Origin: CAVSBT01 sp964609465
Lineage (GTDB): Bacteria > Chloroflexota > Dehalococcoidia > DSTF01 > JALHUB01
Direction of reading: 5' to 3'
Assembly (NCBI GenBank): GCA_964609465.1
Contig: CAZSSQ010000023.1
Coordinates: 1-20,802 of the forward strand
DNA length: 20,802 nt
Positions 13,571 to 20,802 of this stretch are shown here, piece by piece; the first letter of the stretch is position 1; the number at the start of each line of letters is the position of its first letter. The notes under the pieces were generated by a model. The model did not search any database. It saw only the letters and a list, made by a program, of their open reading frames with translations, and was not told the origin of the DNA. Made by a program: the position numbers and the translations under genes.

Positions 13571-15805
13571 TTACTTGCACGGCAAGATCCCCAGGGCCAT
13601 CCTGGCCACCGTCAGGGTGTCGCCGCAAAAGTCGACGATGCCGTCGCCGTTGAGGTCGAAGTCTCCATCCTTGCCGAACTTGCCGGTGCCGACGCCGGCT
13701 GGCAGCAGGGCGGCCCTGGCGGAGTTGAAGGCGTCGTTGCCGAAGTCGATAATGCCGTTGCCATCGGTGTCCACGGCCTCTTTGCAGTCGCCCCGACCGT
13801 CACCATCACTGTCGACCAAGGCAGGGTTCGTGCCCCAGCCCCGGCGCTCCCAGCCGTTGCGGAGGCCGTCCCCGTCGCTGTCGGCGTTGTCGTCAGGCAG
13901 GGCGGCGGGCCTGCTAGCGCGGTCCCTGGGGTTGGAGCCATGGGTGCACTCGTAGCCGTCCAGGACTCCGTCGTTGTCGGTGTCCCAGGAGGGCCCGTTG
14001 TCAGAGGTGTCGGAGCCCATGGGGGGAGCAGGGTTGCCGTCATGGTCGTCGTCGTTGGTGACGTCGCCGCCGGCGGGGTGGGGATGGCCATCGCTGCGGC
14101 CAGCGAAGGCGGCACAGATGCCCGTCGCCCCCAGAGGGTTGGTGTCCTTGGAATTAGGCAGACCGTCGTGATCGATGTCAGGGTCTGTCTCGCAGGCGTC
14201 GCCCACATTGTCGGTGACGGCGTTGGGGACGGTGGTGTCATCCCCCGGGATGCTCGGCCCGTTGTCGATGGCGGCGTCGGTGTTCTCCTGGCCAGGGTTG
14301 GCGGCGAGAGGGCAATTGTCGCACGCGTTACCCACGCCGTCCCCATCGATATCCTCCTGGCCGGGGTTGGAGACGAGTGGGCAATTATCGACGCTGTCTG
14401 GCACGCCGTCGCCGTCACTATCGGCTGGGCGAGGAGTAGCCGTGGCCGTCGGCGTAGGCCCGGTCTGGTGCGTAGGCGTGGCTGTCGGCGTCGAGGTGGA
14501 TCCAGGGAGAGGCACAGCCCCCTGTTGATAGTACTGGGCACCCTCGAGTCGCAGATAGCCGCCATCGTCATCGGCGTACTGCGCCACCAGGTTGTTGCCG
14601 TTTATCGGGGCAGGGTTGGTGATGCCGTCTGCCATCTCATCCGTGTACATCGTCGTCACGTAGGGTAAGCCGGCCCCGTACAGCACAGCCATGACCCCCG
14701 CATCCGCATACTCCACGAGGTGTTGCCTGTTTCCTAGCCAGTACTGCACTCGATTGTCCTGGTAGTGGCCCTGGTCGTTGTTTTCACTACGGTAGAGGGT
14801 GTTGCCGACGGGCACCTGCCAGAGCATCGCCCTTCTGCCTGTCTTCTCCACCAGCCGCCCGACGAAGGTGCGGTAGGTCACGAAATCAGCGTCGTTCCAC
14901 CAGTGGGCGCCGCCATCCCAGAGCTGATAGTAGGCGGCGTCCCGGTCGGAGGGGTCGAAGAAGATCAGATCGAAGTTCGTCCCCAGGGACTGATAGAAGG
15001 CAAATGTCTGGTCCGCCGTCGCTATCGGGTCTGCGCCGTTGAGGATGAGGTCCACACCCGTCGCCCACGCGGAGAAGTGGTAGCCCAGCACGACATTGGG
15101 GGCGTAGACATCCCTCAGATGTACCAGCGCCTGGGCGAAGCCGGCCGCCGTGTTCGCGTAGCCTGCCACCTCCCCAAACCCTGAGGCTGCTACCTTGACC
15201 GGTACCGCAGCGGCGTTGTCACCGTAATCCTGCTGCATGTATCCCCAGAGGTCAGGTTCCACGTGCACTATCACCGGACCCCCGTAGGCTCCGGCCTTCT
15301 GCATCAGAAGCTTGCACTCCTGATAGTAGGCCTGCATGGTCGAGACATTCTGCAGTTTGAGGGAGACATCCTCATTCCAGGGGTCCGGCGCCGAAGCCAC
15401 AACCTGGTAGTAGGTGAGAACCGGTATGTAACCGTGGCTGCCGCTCTCCTGGAGGTACATGTCCACAAAGGCCCCCGGCGGATTATTCCAGGTGGTCCAC
15501 CCTTCCCCCGTGTTCACCCCGCCCGTCAGGTACTGATACCGGTAGTCCCACGGTATGCCCGAGGCCGTCATCCAGGAGAGTTGAGATGGCCCATTCATGA
15601 GCCCTATGCCCAGGTGCTGAGGCAGCCCGGCAGGTATGCTCGCAGCCATCTCCGAAGAAAATAGGCTGGCACCAGCCGCTTGAGTACCGATTGAGGCGAA
15701 GTCTTGGCCGCGGTTGCAGGAACCGGGAAGGAGGCAGAGAAGAACCGCCAAGGCGACAACGGCTACGACGAGAGGGAACCGGCCTGCAAGCCTCGGACAC
15801 ATCAT
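13571..15805 (-). CDS. Exported enzyme-like protein with thrombospondin type-3 repeats and dockerin-like tail
   Basis: The protein has 744 residues from ATG 15805. A signal segment (about 11-27) ends LLPGSC, a poor lipobox, so it is either secreted or lipid-anchored. Residues about 60-435 form a domain I cannot assign to a named family, shared with two neighbouring proteins. Its motifs are HVEPDLWGYM (from 181), SDRDAAYY (286), WQVPVGNT (329) and YADDDGGYLRL (410). Paired acidic residues and abundant Trp/Tyr suggest a TIM-barrel glycoside hydrolase-like enzyme. A Thr/Pro linker (about 436-460) leads to calcium-binding DxDxDG thrombospondin-3 repeats with NxCPLxxNPGQ units (about 462-680). The end has two D-x-[ND]-G-[ND]-G-x-[IV]-DF loops resembling a dockerin. 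Its role is probably extracellular polysaccharide processing. No standard Shine-Dalgarno precedes it. Confidence 0.85.
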   Translation of the reverse strand: MMCPRLAGRFPLVVAVVALAVLLCLLPGSCNRGQDFASIGTQAAGASLFSSEMAASIPAGLPQHLGIGLMNGPSQLSWMTASGIPWDYRYQYLTGGVNTGEGWTTWNNPPGAFVDMYLQESGSHGYIPVLTYYQVVASAPDPWNEDVSLKLQNVSTMQAYYQECKLLMQKAGAYGGPVIVHVEPDLWGYMQQDYGDNAAAVPVKVAASGFGEVAGYANTAAGFAQALVHLRDVYAPNVVLGYHFSAWATGVDLILNGADPIATADQTFAFYQSLGTNFDLIFFDPSDRDAAYYQLWDGGAHWWNDADFVTYRTFVGRLVEKTGRRAMLWQVPVGNTLYRSENNDQGHYQDNRVQYWLGNRQHLVEYADAGVMAVLYGAGLPYVTTMYTDEMADGITNPAPINGNNLVAQYADDDGGYLRLEGAQYYQQGAVPLPGSTSTPTATPTHQTGPTPTATATPRPADSDGDGVPDSVDNCPLVSNPGQEDIDGDGVGNACDNCPLAANPGQENTDAAIDNGPSIPGDDTTVPNAVTDNVGDACETDPDIDHDGLPNSKDTNPLGATGICAAFAGRSDGHPHPAGGDVTNDDDHDGNPAPPMGSDTSDNGPSWDTDNDGVLDGYECTHGSNPRDRASRPAALPDDNADSDGDGLRNGWERRGWGTNPALVDSDGDGRGDCKEAVDTDGNGIIDFGNDAFNSARAALLPAGVGTGKFGKDGDFDLNGDGIVDFCGDTLTVARMALGILPCK

Positions 15806-15812
15806 GCCCCGT

Positions 15813-15841
15813 TTTGTACCACCTCCCGCAACAAAGTGCAA
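15813..15841 (-). promoter_or_regulatory. Putative promoter giving a near-leaderless transcript
   Basis: TTGCAC (15841-15836) and TACAAA (15818-15813) are separated by 17 bases on the minus strand. The -10 ends 7 bases before the chosen ATG at 15805, so transcription would start close to the start codon. This fits the absence of a well-placed ribosome binding site. Hexamer matches are modest. Confidence 0.35.
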
Positions 15842-16063
15842 GGGTGCCTAAGCTGAACCAGGCGCGCTCTGACCGACACCGAGGTCACTACTTGCCCTTC
15901 CTTCGGAAGAAGTCTCACTTCCTCGATTCTCTCCAATCGTCTTCAGGGATCGCAGGCCGGGCCGATGATCTAAAGGTCGTTATCCTCAAGCCCTAGGTCA
16001 GGCGAGCCAAAGGATCTGGCTTTGCATGGCGGGCTTTGTTGGCGGGGAATAGGGAGAGTCCCC

Positions 16064-17836
16064 ATGACGCCTGCCAATACGCGAACCGAGGTAAATCACT
16101 CAAGCGAGACAGTGGGCGAAGCAGTCGCCAAAGCCCATCTGCGTAGGCGGACGGCGTGGAGACTGCTTTTCACAGCTTCGCTGCTTGTTGCCGTGGCCGT
16201 CTTTGCCGGTGCCCACCCGGCGACGGCGACGACTATCAGGTTCACCTGGCGTCTGCCTACCCCTCGCGCCTCGCTCTACGCCGTCTCGTGGGGTAGCCAC
16301 AGGGCCCCTGCGGCCACGACGGCTGGAGGTATGTTCACCGAGAACGTAACCTTCACCAACAACGGCCTTCTTACTTGGCAGGCAAGAGGTTTCAGACCTG
16401 TGCGTCTATCCTATCACTGGCTGGTCGGGCCCTGTCCCGGCACCGCCGTCGCCGTGTGGGAGGGTCTGCGGACGACATTGCCGGGCAACGTCCGACCTAG
16501 GCAGACGGTGTCGAGCCTGCCGCTGACGGTGCGGGCGCCATCGACGCCCGGGACCTACTGTCTTGTGCACGACCTGGTGTGGGAGAGGGTGACCTGGTTC
16601 AGCCAGAAGGGCGCGGCCACGCTTTCGACAACGGTGGATGTTGGCGTCGCGGACCCTACGGGCGTGCCTACCCCGACGGTCACCCTAACGAGCACGCCTA
16701 CACCAACAGCCGTTCCAATCAGTACACCCATCCCGTCGACGGCCACTGCGACGCGCACGCCCACTCCAACGAGGACGTCCACGCCGACAGCCACCGTGAC
16801 GCGCACGCCCACACCTACCCCAACGGGGACGCCCATTCCGCCGACAGCCACTGCGACGCGTACTCCCACTCCAACGAGGACGTCCACGCCGACAGCCACT
16901 GCGACGCGCACGCCCACACCCATCCCAACGGGGACGCCCATTCCACCGACGGCCACCGCGACGCGCACTCCCACCGTTACCGCAACTTCGACCACAACGC
17001 CCGTCCCATCGCCAGGCGGCGGGACTGTGAATATTGGGGTGGACGCATACGTGGACGACATCCCATCGGAGCCAGCCGGGCTAGATGGCGTCTACAAGTA
17101 CGTCGTGGGCCAGGGATGGCAGAGCTATGTCGCGTCGTACATCAACACGGCATACCAGCATGAGTTGCGACCCATCCTCGTCTTCTACACGAACTTTGAT
17201 TCCACGGACCCGGACTTCGTCGCTTGGGATCAGGTCATGGACACCATCCGGTCAGACGGCAGGGATGTCTGGGTCATCGTCGAGCCCGACATGTGGGGGT
17301 ACATAAGGAACGAGGGCCTGTGTGGAACCCTCGGCAGGCAGCACGTTGACCGCTTCCTCTCGACCCAGCCGCCTAACGCTCACCTCGGCTTCTTCTTCAG
17401 CCCTTGGAACGTTCCTTACGTCGGCGCCGAGGCTGATGCCCAGGACTGGAAGGGCTGCTGGCTGGCCGCCGGAGGTGACCGGATGCCGGACCTCTACGTG
17501 GACATCAGCGACCGGGACCAGGAGTACTATGGGACGTACCCCTGGTCACCGGGGAAAATCGCCCTTTACGAGGACTGGTTCGTGGCACTTCACGCCGCAA
17601 CAGGGCGGAAGGTCGATGTCTGGCAGATTCCGATGGGCAACTCCACATGCCAGAATTCTCGCCGCTCTAACCTGGTTGAGACGTGGCTGACTGCTGGAAA
17701 GCTAGCCGAGCTCTCACCATATGTAGACTGGCTGCTCTTTGGGCCGGGGATAGAGACCGGTGCGCAGGCCCAGTCCTGGAACCTGCCTGCGGATGCCAAG
17801 TACGACTGCGGCTTCTTCAACGGGAAGGTGGAGTAG
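16064..17836 (+). CDS. Exported protein: Ig-like domain, Thr/Pro linker, enzyme-like domain
   Basis: The protein has 590 residues. ATG 16064 follows a GGGAGAG site; a TTG at 16022 is less likely. After a 30-residue N-region, WRLLFTASLLVAVAVFAGA is the signal or anchor segment, with ATA as a possible cleavage site. Residues about 88-193 form an NBR1-like Ig fold: VTFTNNGLLTWQA, PVRLSYHWL, LPLTVRAPSTPGTY and the hallmark VTWFSQKG. A long Thr/Pro linker follows (about 200-335). Residues about 337-590 carry the unnamed domain shared with the two neighbouring lipoprotein-like genes, in divergent form: VNIGVDAYVDD, WVIVEPDMWGY, FFSPWNV, DISDRDQEYY, WQIPMGNST. The EPD and SDRD acidic pairs are retained. 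It lies between the other two family members, on the opposite strand. Inferred role: cell-surface glycan binding and hydrolysis. Confidence 0.85.
   Translation: MTPANTRTEVNHSSETVGEAVAKAHLRRRTAWRLLFTASLLVAVAVFAGAHPATATTIRFTWRLPTPRASLYAVSWGSHRAPAATTAGGMFTENVTFTNNGLLTWQARGFRPVRLSYHWLVGPCPGTAVAVWEGLRTTLPGNVRPRQTVSSLPLTVRAPSTPGTYCLVHDLVWERVTWFSQKGAATLSTTVDVGVADPTGVPTPTVTLTSTPTPTAVPISTPIPSTATATRTPTPTRTSTPTATVTRTPTPTPTGTPIPPTATATRTPTPTRTSTPTATATRTPTPIPTGTPIPPTATATRTPTVTATSTTTPVPSPGGGTVNIGVDAYVDDIPSEPAGLDGVYKYVVGQGWQSYVASYINTAYQHELRPILVFYTNFDSTDPDFVAWDQVMDTIRSDGRDVWVIVEPDMWGYIRNEGLCGTLGRQHVDRFLSTQPPNAHLGFFFSPWNVPYVGAEADAQDWKGCWLAAGGDRMPDLYVDISDRDQEYYGTYPWSPGKIALYEDWFVALHAATGRKVDVWQIPMGNSTCQNSRRSNLVETWLTAGKLAELSPYVDWLLFGPGIETGAQAQSWNLPADAKYDCGFFNGKVE
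16743..16975 (+). repeat. 105-bp tandem repeat encoding a Thr/Pro linker
   Basis: Units start at 16743, 16848 and 16953 (the last partial). The exact 105-bp period equals 35 codons and adjacent copies differ at only a few bases. Each unit encodes TATATRTPTPTRTSTPTAT followed by an RTPTP-rich, GTPIPP-ending half. Confidence 0.85.
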
Positions 17837-17888
17837 CGGAATCCTTCCTTGTGGCGTAGTTACCCTGACGCTCGACGTCGGCGCTGGC

Positions 17889-17908
17889 ATATCGGCCCGC
17901 GCCGATAT
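17889..17908. terminator. Bidirectional stem-loop between convergent genes
   Basis: ATATCGGC and GCCGATAT form a perfect 8-bp stem with a 4-base CCGC loop. It lies 53 bp after the stop at 17836 and 37 bp from the stop of the minus-strand gene ending at 17946. No T-run follows on either side, so a Rho-independent role is plausible but not certain. Confidence 0.5.
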
Positions 17909-17945
17909 CGTACTGGGCCCGATAGTCTTCGCTGGATCGGCTGCG

Positions 17946-19211
17946 CTAAGGAACCGGGATGGGGCCGGCTCCGTAGTACTCCGAAGCGCTTAGCCGCAAG
18001 TAGCCACCGTCGTCATCGGCGTAGTTGGCTTCGAGGTCGTTCCCGTTCATAGGCGGCGGGTTGGTGACGCCGTCCCCCATCTCATCGGTGTACATCGTGC
18101 AGCCATCGGCGCCAGCGCCGAACAGCACCGCGATTACACCAGCGTCGGCAAGCGCCTGCATGTGCCCGCCCTTTCCCAGCCAGTATTGCACCCGGTTGTC
18201 CTGAAAGTGACCCCAACTGTTGTCGATGCTGCGGTAGAGGGTGTTCCCTAGCGGCACCTGCCAGAGCACAGCGCGCCTGCCCGTATCTTTGACGATGTCA
18301 TCGATGAAAGACGTGAATCGATTGAAGTCTGAGTCATCCCACCAGTGGTCTTTCTTGCCTGTCTTCATCTCGTACCAGGCCGCGTCGCGGTCAGACGGAC
18401 TGAGGAACAGCAAGTCGAAATCAACGCCGAGGGAACGGTAGAACGCGGCGGCGCTTTCGGCGGTCTGCGCAGGTTCGGCTTCGTTCAGGATGAGGTCTTT
18501 GCCCGTCGCCCAGGTCGACAGGTGGAAAGCGAGGAGCGCATTGGGCGCGTAGAGATCGCGCAGGTGCACGAGCGCCCTGGCGAAGCCGCCGGCCGTGTCG
18601 TCGTAAGCAGCGACGGAGACCGCGCCTGAGGACTTCACCTGCACCTCCACCTTGGCGGCGTCACTGTTCTCGCCTTGCATGTATCCCCAGAGGTCCGGCT
18701 CCACGTGGATCACTGCTGTCTGGCCGAAGGCCCCGAGCCGACGCATCAGTAGTTCCCAGTCCTCGAAATAGAGGCGCATAGTCGAGGCGTTACGCAGCTT
18801 GGCGGCGACATTTTCGCCTCCGGGGTCAGGCGCCGACGGGACGACCTGATAATAGGTGAAGACGGGTATGTAGCCGTACTGGAGGCTTTCCTGAAGGTAC
18901 TGATCGGCGAAGGAGCCCGCAGGGTCGCCCCACGTCCTCCAGCCGTGGTCCGTGTTCACCCCCCCAGTCAGGTATTGGTAGCGATAGTCCCAGGGGATGC
19001 CAGACCCGGTCATCCAGTCGAGTTGCCACGAGTTGTTCATCAGACCAAGGCCGAGGTGCTTTGGGAGGCCCGTAGGGACTCGGGGCGGCACCTGTGCTGG
19101 AGGCGGCGTGTTGCCTTCGTTTGCCCGGCCGCCTCTCGAGCAGGCGAATAGGAGCGCCGCAAGCGCGGCGAGCATCACGACGGAAAACCTTGGTCGATAC
19201 CGCTGGGTCAT
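17946..19211 (-). CDS. Lipoprotein with the unassigned EPDLWGY enzyme-like domain
   Basis: The protein has 421 residues from ATG 19211; an upstream frame to 19340 is open but lacks signal-like character. The N-terminus is a clear lipoprotein signal: basic QRYRPRF, a hydrophobic helix and the lipobox LFAC with Cys24. A short Pro-rich tether (35-46) precedes a single domain closely similar to residues 60-435 of the protein encoded at 13571-15805. It shares LP[QK]HLG[IL]GLMN, SGIPWDYRYQYLTGGVNT, IHVEPDLWGYM (from 168), SPSDRDAAWYE, WQVPLGNTLYRS and YADDDGGYLRLSA at the end. It has no thrombospondin repeats or dockerin-like tail, so it appears to be the membrane-tethered form of the same enzyme. 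The family is unnamed to me; glycoside hydrolase activity is inferred from paired acidic motifs and context. Confidence 0.87.
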   Translation of the reverse strand: MTQRYRPRFSVVMLAALAALLFACSRGGRANEGNTPPPAQVPPRVPTGLPKHLGLGLMNNSWQLDWMTGSGIPWDYRYQYLTGGVNTDHGWRTWGDPAGSFADQYLQESLQYGYIPVFTYYQVVPSAPDPGGENVAAKLRNASTMRLYFEDWELLMRRLGAFGQTAVIHVEPDLWGYMQGENSDAAKVEVQVKSSGAVSVAAYDDTAGGFARALVHLRDLYAPNALLAFHLSTWATGKDLILNEAEPAQTAESAAAFYRSLGVDFDLLFLSPSDRDAAWYEMKTGKKDHWWDDSDFNRFTSFIDDIVKDTGRRAVLWQVPLGNTLYRSIDNSWGHFQDNRVQYWLGKGGHMQALADAGVIAVLFGAGADGCTMYTDEMGDGVTNPPPMNGNDLEANYADDDGGYLRLSASEYYGAGPIPVP

Positions 19212-19221
19212 TGACGGCCCA

Positions 19222-19249
19222 ATTCTACCATTCACTACGGCTCTCTCCA
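19222..19249 (-). promoter_or_regulatory. Putative sigma-70-type promoter for the lipoprotein gene
   Basis: TGGAGA (19249-19244) and TAGAAT (19227-19222) are separated by 16 bases on the minus strand; they match the consensus at 4/6 and 5/6. The -10 ends 10 bases before ATG 19211, implying a very short leader and explaining the lack of a Shine-Dalgarno. Confidence 0.4.
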
Positions 19250-19330
19250 CGCCGGTGCAGTGCCCTTGCCGGCTCGCGCAGATGGTCCGGGCGGCGACGC
19301 GCGGGCGTTCTGGACTGGTCGAGCACGGAG

Positions 19331-20802
19331 TCATCGCCACCCTCTTTGGCGCCGGCCTCTACCGAGGGCTCGACGACGCGGAAGGGGCGAGCGCAGAGAG
19401 GGCGTCTGCCACGTATTCGATGTCTTTCGGCGACAACCCCTGGTATACGGGCAGGGCCAGAAGGTGGACACGCAGGTAGTCTGCCTCGGGGAAAGCACCC
19501 GTAGGGATGGCCGGATGGGGCAACGACCAGTAGGAGAAAAGCTCAATCCCCTCCCCCCCCGGAGCTCGCGGACAGCCGCCTGTTGGTCCACGACGAGGAA
19601 GGGGAAGAACAGGGGACAGACACCCGCTCTCAGGTTCGGGAGCAATTGGCTCTCACGGGGCAAGAGCGAACCGAGCATAAGGTAGTTGCGACGACGCTCC
19701 TGCATCACGTGGGCGGGCTCCGCTTGGAGGGCGAGCCGCTGAATGAGAGAGGAGGCGCCAAACTTGGCGTTCGCGGGTTCGAAACGCTCGCTGTTGTCTG
19801 CGGTTCCTCCGGTGCCGGTGGCCCCGTTACGTTCCACTGATCGCAGGCGGAGCTTTGAGCGTCCTCGGCGGATTATCTGCGGGTATCGCATCTCCAGCCC
19901 GTCGAGCAGCCGTCCCGCAAGCAGCTTGACGCCGTACGAGGAGGGCAGCTTCGCCGGCTCGCTAGGCAGGTGGATCTTGAGGTCGTTGACAACGAGGAAT
20001 CCCCCATGAGGGAGCGGCAGCGTCTTGTGAGGAGAGAACACGCTGACGACGCCGGTGGTGCCCAACGGTACCGAGCCATCGTGGCTGAACAGGGCTAGCG
20101 CGCAATCCTCGATGAGCAGCAGCCCTTTTCGCGCGCAGAAGGCCGTCAGCTCATCAAGGGGCTGCGGGAATCCGAAGTAGTGGATCGCAAGAAGGGCGCG
20201 CGTGCGACGCGAGATCGCGGACTGGATGTCGCCGAGATCAGGAGTCAGGTCAAGGCCAACCCGGAAGAAGCGCGGCGAGAGGCCCGCCGCTATTACTGCA
20301 TCGACCTCTGCGCCGGAATTGTACGCGGGAACGAGCACCTCTTCTCCATACTCGAAAGACAGCGCGCGCAGACCGTGCCAGAGCGCGTTGCGCCCGAGGA
20401 AATACCAGCGGCCTCTAGGTGCGGAGAAGGGGAACGTTGCGGCGCCGTGCGCCCTGCCGGGCAACAGCGCAGACAGGGAGAGCGGCGGCGACGGCGGCAC
20501 GAAACGCTTCGTCACCCGCACGTCAGGCCCCCCCGGTCTCGCCTTTTCTCGGAACGGCAGGCTGAACCGATTCCGGCTGCGGATCCTGCCCGTGACGGTT
20601 CGCCACATACGCATGGAGGGCGACCAGTACTGGTAGACGGGGGTATCCAGTAGTTTGCCGCCCCACTTGCGCTTGAACTCGCGCACGCCGGCTTCGCGTG
20701 AACCTTCAGGAGGCGCGACCTCAACTGAGACCAGGTCGAGAGCTCTGAAACCGGCCTGCTTGAAGGAGAGGATGGATTCCCACAGCAGAAGGCCGCCGGC
20801 GT
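19331..20802 (-). CDS. DegT/DnrJ/EryC1-type aminotransferase-like protein joined to a FemAB/GNAT-like tail; C-terminus frameshifted; truncated by window edge
   Basis: The frame is open from the right edge. The upstream part is the end of an acyltransferase-like domain (see 20525-20802). From about 20521 it becomes a PLP-dependent sugar aminotransferase-like protein: WYFLGRNALWHGLRAL, EVLVPAYNSGAEVDAVIAAG, RALLAIHYFGFPQPLDEL, KGLLLIEDCALALFSHDG with the PLP-binding Asp, and SPHKTLPLPHGG with the candidate Schiff-base Lys. A separate start at GTG 20521 or 20515 is possible. Near 19560 the normal sequence breaks: after AAVRELRGG the frame turns into Arg/Ser-rich noise to the stop at 19331. The expected C-terminus (FSYWSLPHPAIP, then DYLRVHLLALPVYQGLS) continues in the +1 frame to a TAG at 19361-19359. 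Family members make amino sugars for surface polysaccharides. Confidence 0.8.
   Translation of the reverse strand, partial: AGGLLLWESILSFKQAGFRALDLVSVEVAPPEGSREAGVREFKRKWGGKLLDTPVYQYWSPSMRMWRTVTGRIRSRNRFSLPFREKARPGGPDVRVTKRFVPPSPPLSLSALLPGRAHGAATFPFSAPRGRWYFLGRNALWHGLRALSFEYGEEVLVPAYNSGAEVDAVIAAGLSPRFFRVGLDLTPDLGDIQSAISRRTRALLAIHYFGFPQPLDELTAFCARKGLLLIEDCALALFSHDGSVPLGTTGVVSVFSPHKTLPLPHGGFLVVNDLKIHLPSEPAKLPSSYGVKLLAGRLLDGLEMRYPQIIRRGRSKLRLRSVERNGATGTGGTADNSERFEPANAKFGASSLIQRLALQAEPAHVMQERRRNYLMLGSLLPRESQLLPNLRAGVCPLFFPFLVVDQQAAVRELRGGRGLSFSPTGRCPIRPSLRVLSPRQTTCVSTFWPCPYTRGCRRKTSNTWQTPSLRSPLPRRRALGRGRRQRGWR
19553..19560 (-). other. Homopolymer frameshift site (G8 on coding strand) in aminotransferase gene
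   Basis: Eight C on the plus strand are read as G8. Adding one G gives an uninterrupted family-like C-terminus ending at 19359; removing one gives an immediate TGA. This is a sequencing error, a true mutation, or a slip site. Confidence 0.7.
20525..20802 (-). other. C-terminal part of a FemAB/GNAT-like acyltransferase domain
   Basis: Read from the right edge in the aminotransferase frame, the sequence is AGGLLLWESILSFKQAGFRALDLV, here split as AGGLLLWESI and LSFKQAGFRALDLV. It is followed about 20 residues later by GVREFKRKWGG and YQYWSP. The LLLWE helix, G-F-x-x-LDL strand and FK-x-K-[WF]-GG near the end are hallmarks of the last motif of FemAB-like/BioF2-like acyltransferases found in exopolysaccharide clusters. 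No start is seen in the window. A G7 run at 20528-20534 ends this domain: losing one G gives a TGA overlapping GTG 20521, and gaining one gives an earlier TGA. Confidence 0.6.

Noticed and set aside
13505..14668. Plus-strand open frame of 387 codons rich in Val/Gly/Ala
   Set aside because: Reverse reading of the thrombospondin-3 repeat region; low complexity reflects the repeated GAT/GGC codons on the other strand.
16555..17163. Open frames on both strands across the Thr/Pro linker
   Set aside because: Low-complexity tandem repeats keep several frames open; the linker frame is continuous with folded domains on both sides.

Overview
The window is GC-rich bacterial DNA, most likely from an uncultured Chloroflexota (Dehalococcoidia-like) lineage. 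This is an inference. It rests on the long Thr/Pro linkers, an Ig-like domain with a TWFS motif, thrombospondin type-3/dockerin-like tails on secreted proteins, and frequent GTG/TTG starts. No rRNA or complete tRNA is present to confirm it.

Region 1 (1-8242) is a gas vesicle locus. A tightly packed minus-strand operon runs leftward from gvpA (start 4970) through a gvpC-like repeat protein, gvpN, a small coiled-coil protein, an Hsp20/GvpH-like chaperone, a GvpF/L protein fused to a C-terminal J-domain, and a second GvpF/L protein cut by the left edge. The order A-C-N matches cyanobacterial clusters. To the right lie a plus-strand Hsp20-like gene and a convergent two-ring CDC48-type AAA+ ATPase. 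Gas vesicle assembly here therefore sits beside an unusual set of folding machinery: GvpN, CDC48, two Hsp20 folds and a J-domain.

Region 2 (8243-13570) is mixed. It holds an exported RlpA-like double-psi beta-barrel protein, an unidentified 183-residue protein, a spore-photoproduct-lyase-like radical SAM protein and an Rsm22-like methyltransferase. A 34-bp direct repeat (33/34 identical) brackets the last two genes. A 3' tRNA-Met-like fragment lies about 140 bp beyond the right copy, which suggests past insertion.

Region 3 (13571-19211) encodes three exported proteins that share one unrecognised catalytic-looking domain (EPD-[LM]-WGY, SDRD, WQ[VI]P[VLM]GN motifs). They have three different architectures: a bare lipoprotein; an enzyme plus thrombospondin-3/dockerin-like tail; and an Ig-like domain plus Thr/Pro linker plus enzyme. 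They probably act on an extracellular polysaccharide.

Region 4 (19331-20802) is a sugar-aminotransferase-like gene (DegT/DnrJ/EryC1 family). Its C-terminus is frameshifted at a G8 run. Its N-terminus is in frame with the tail of a FemAB/GNAT-type acyltransferase that continues off the right edge. This fits a surface polysaccharide biosynthesis locus.
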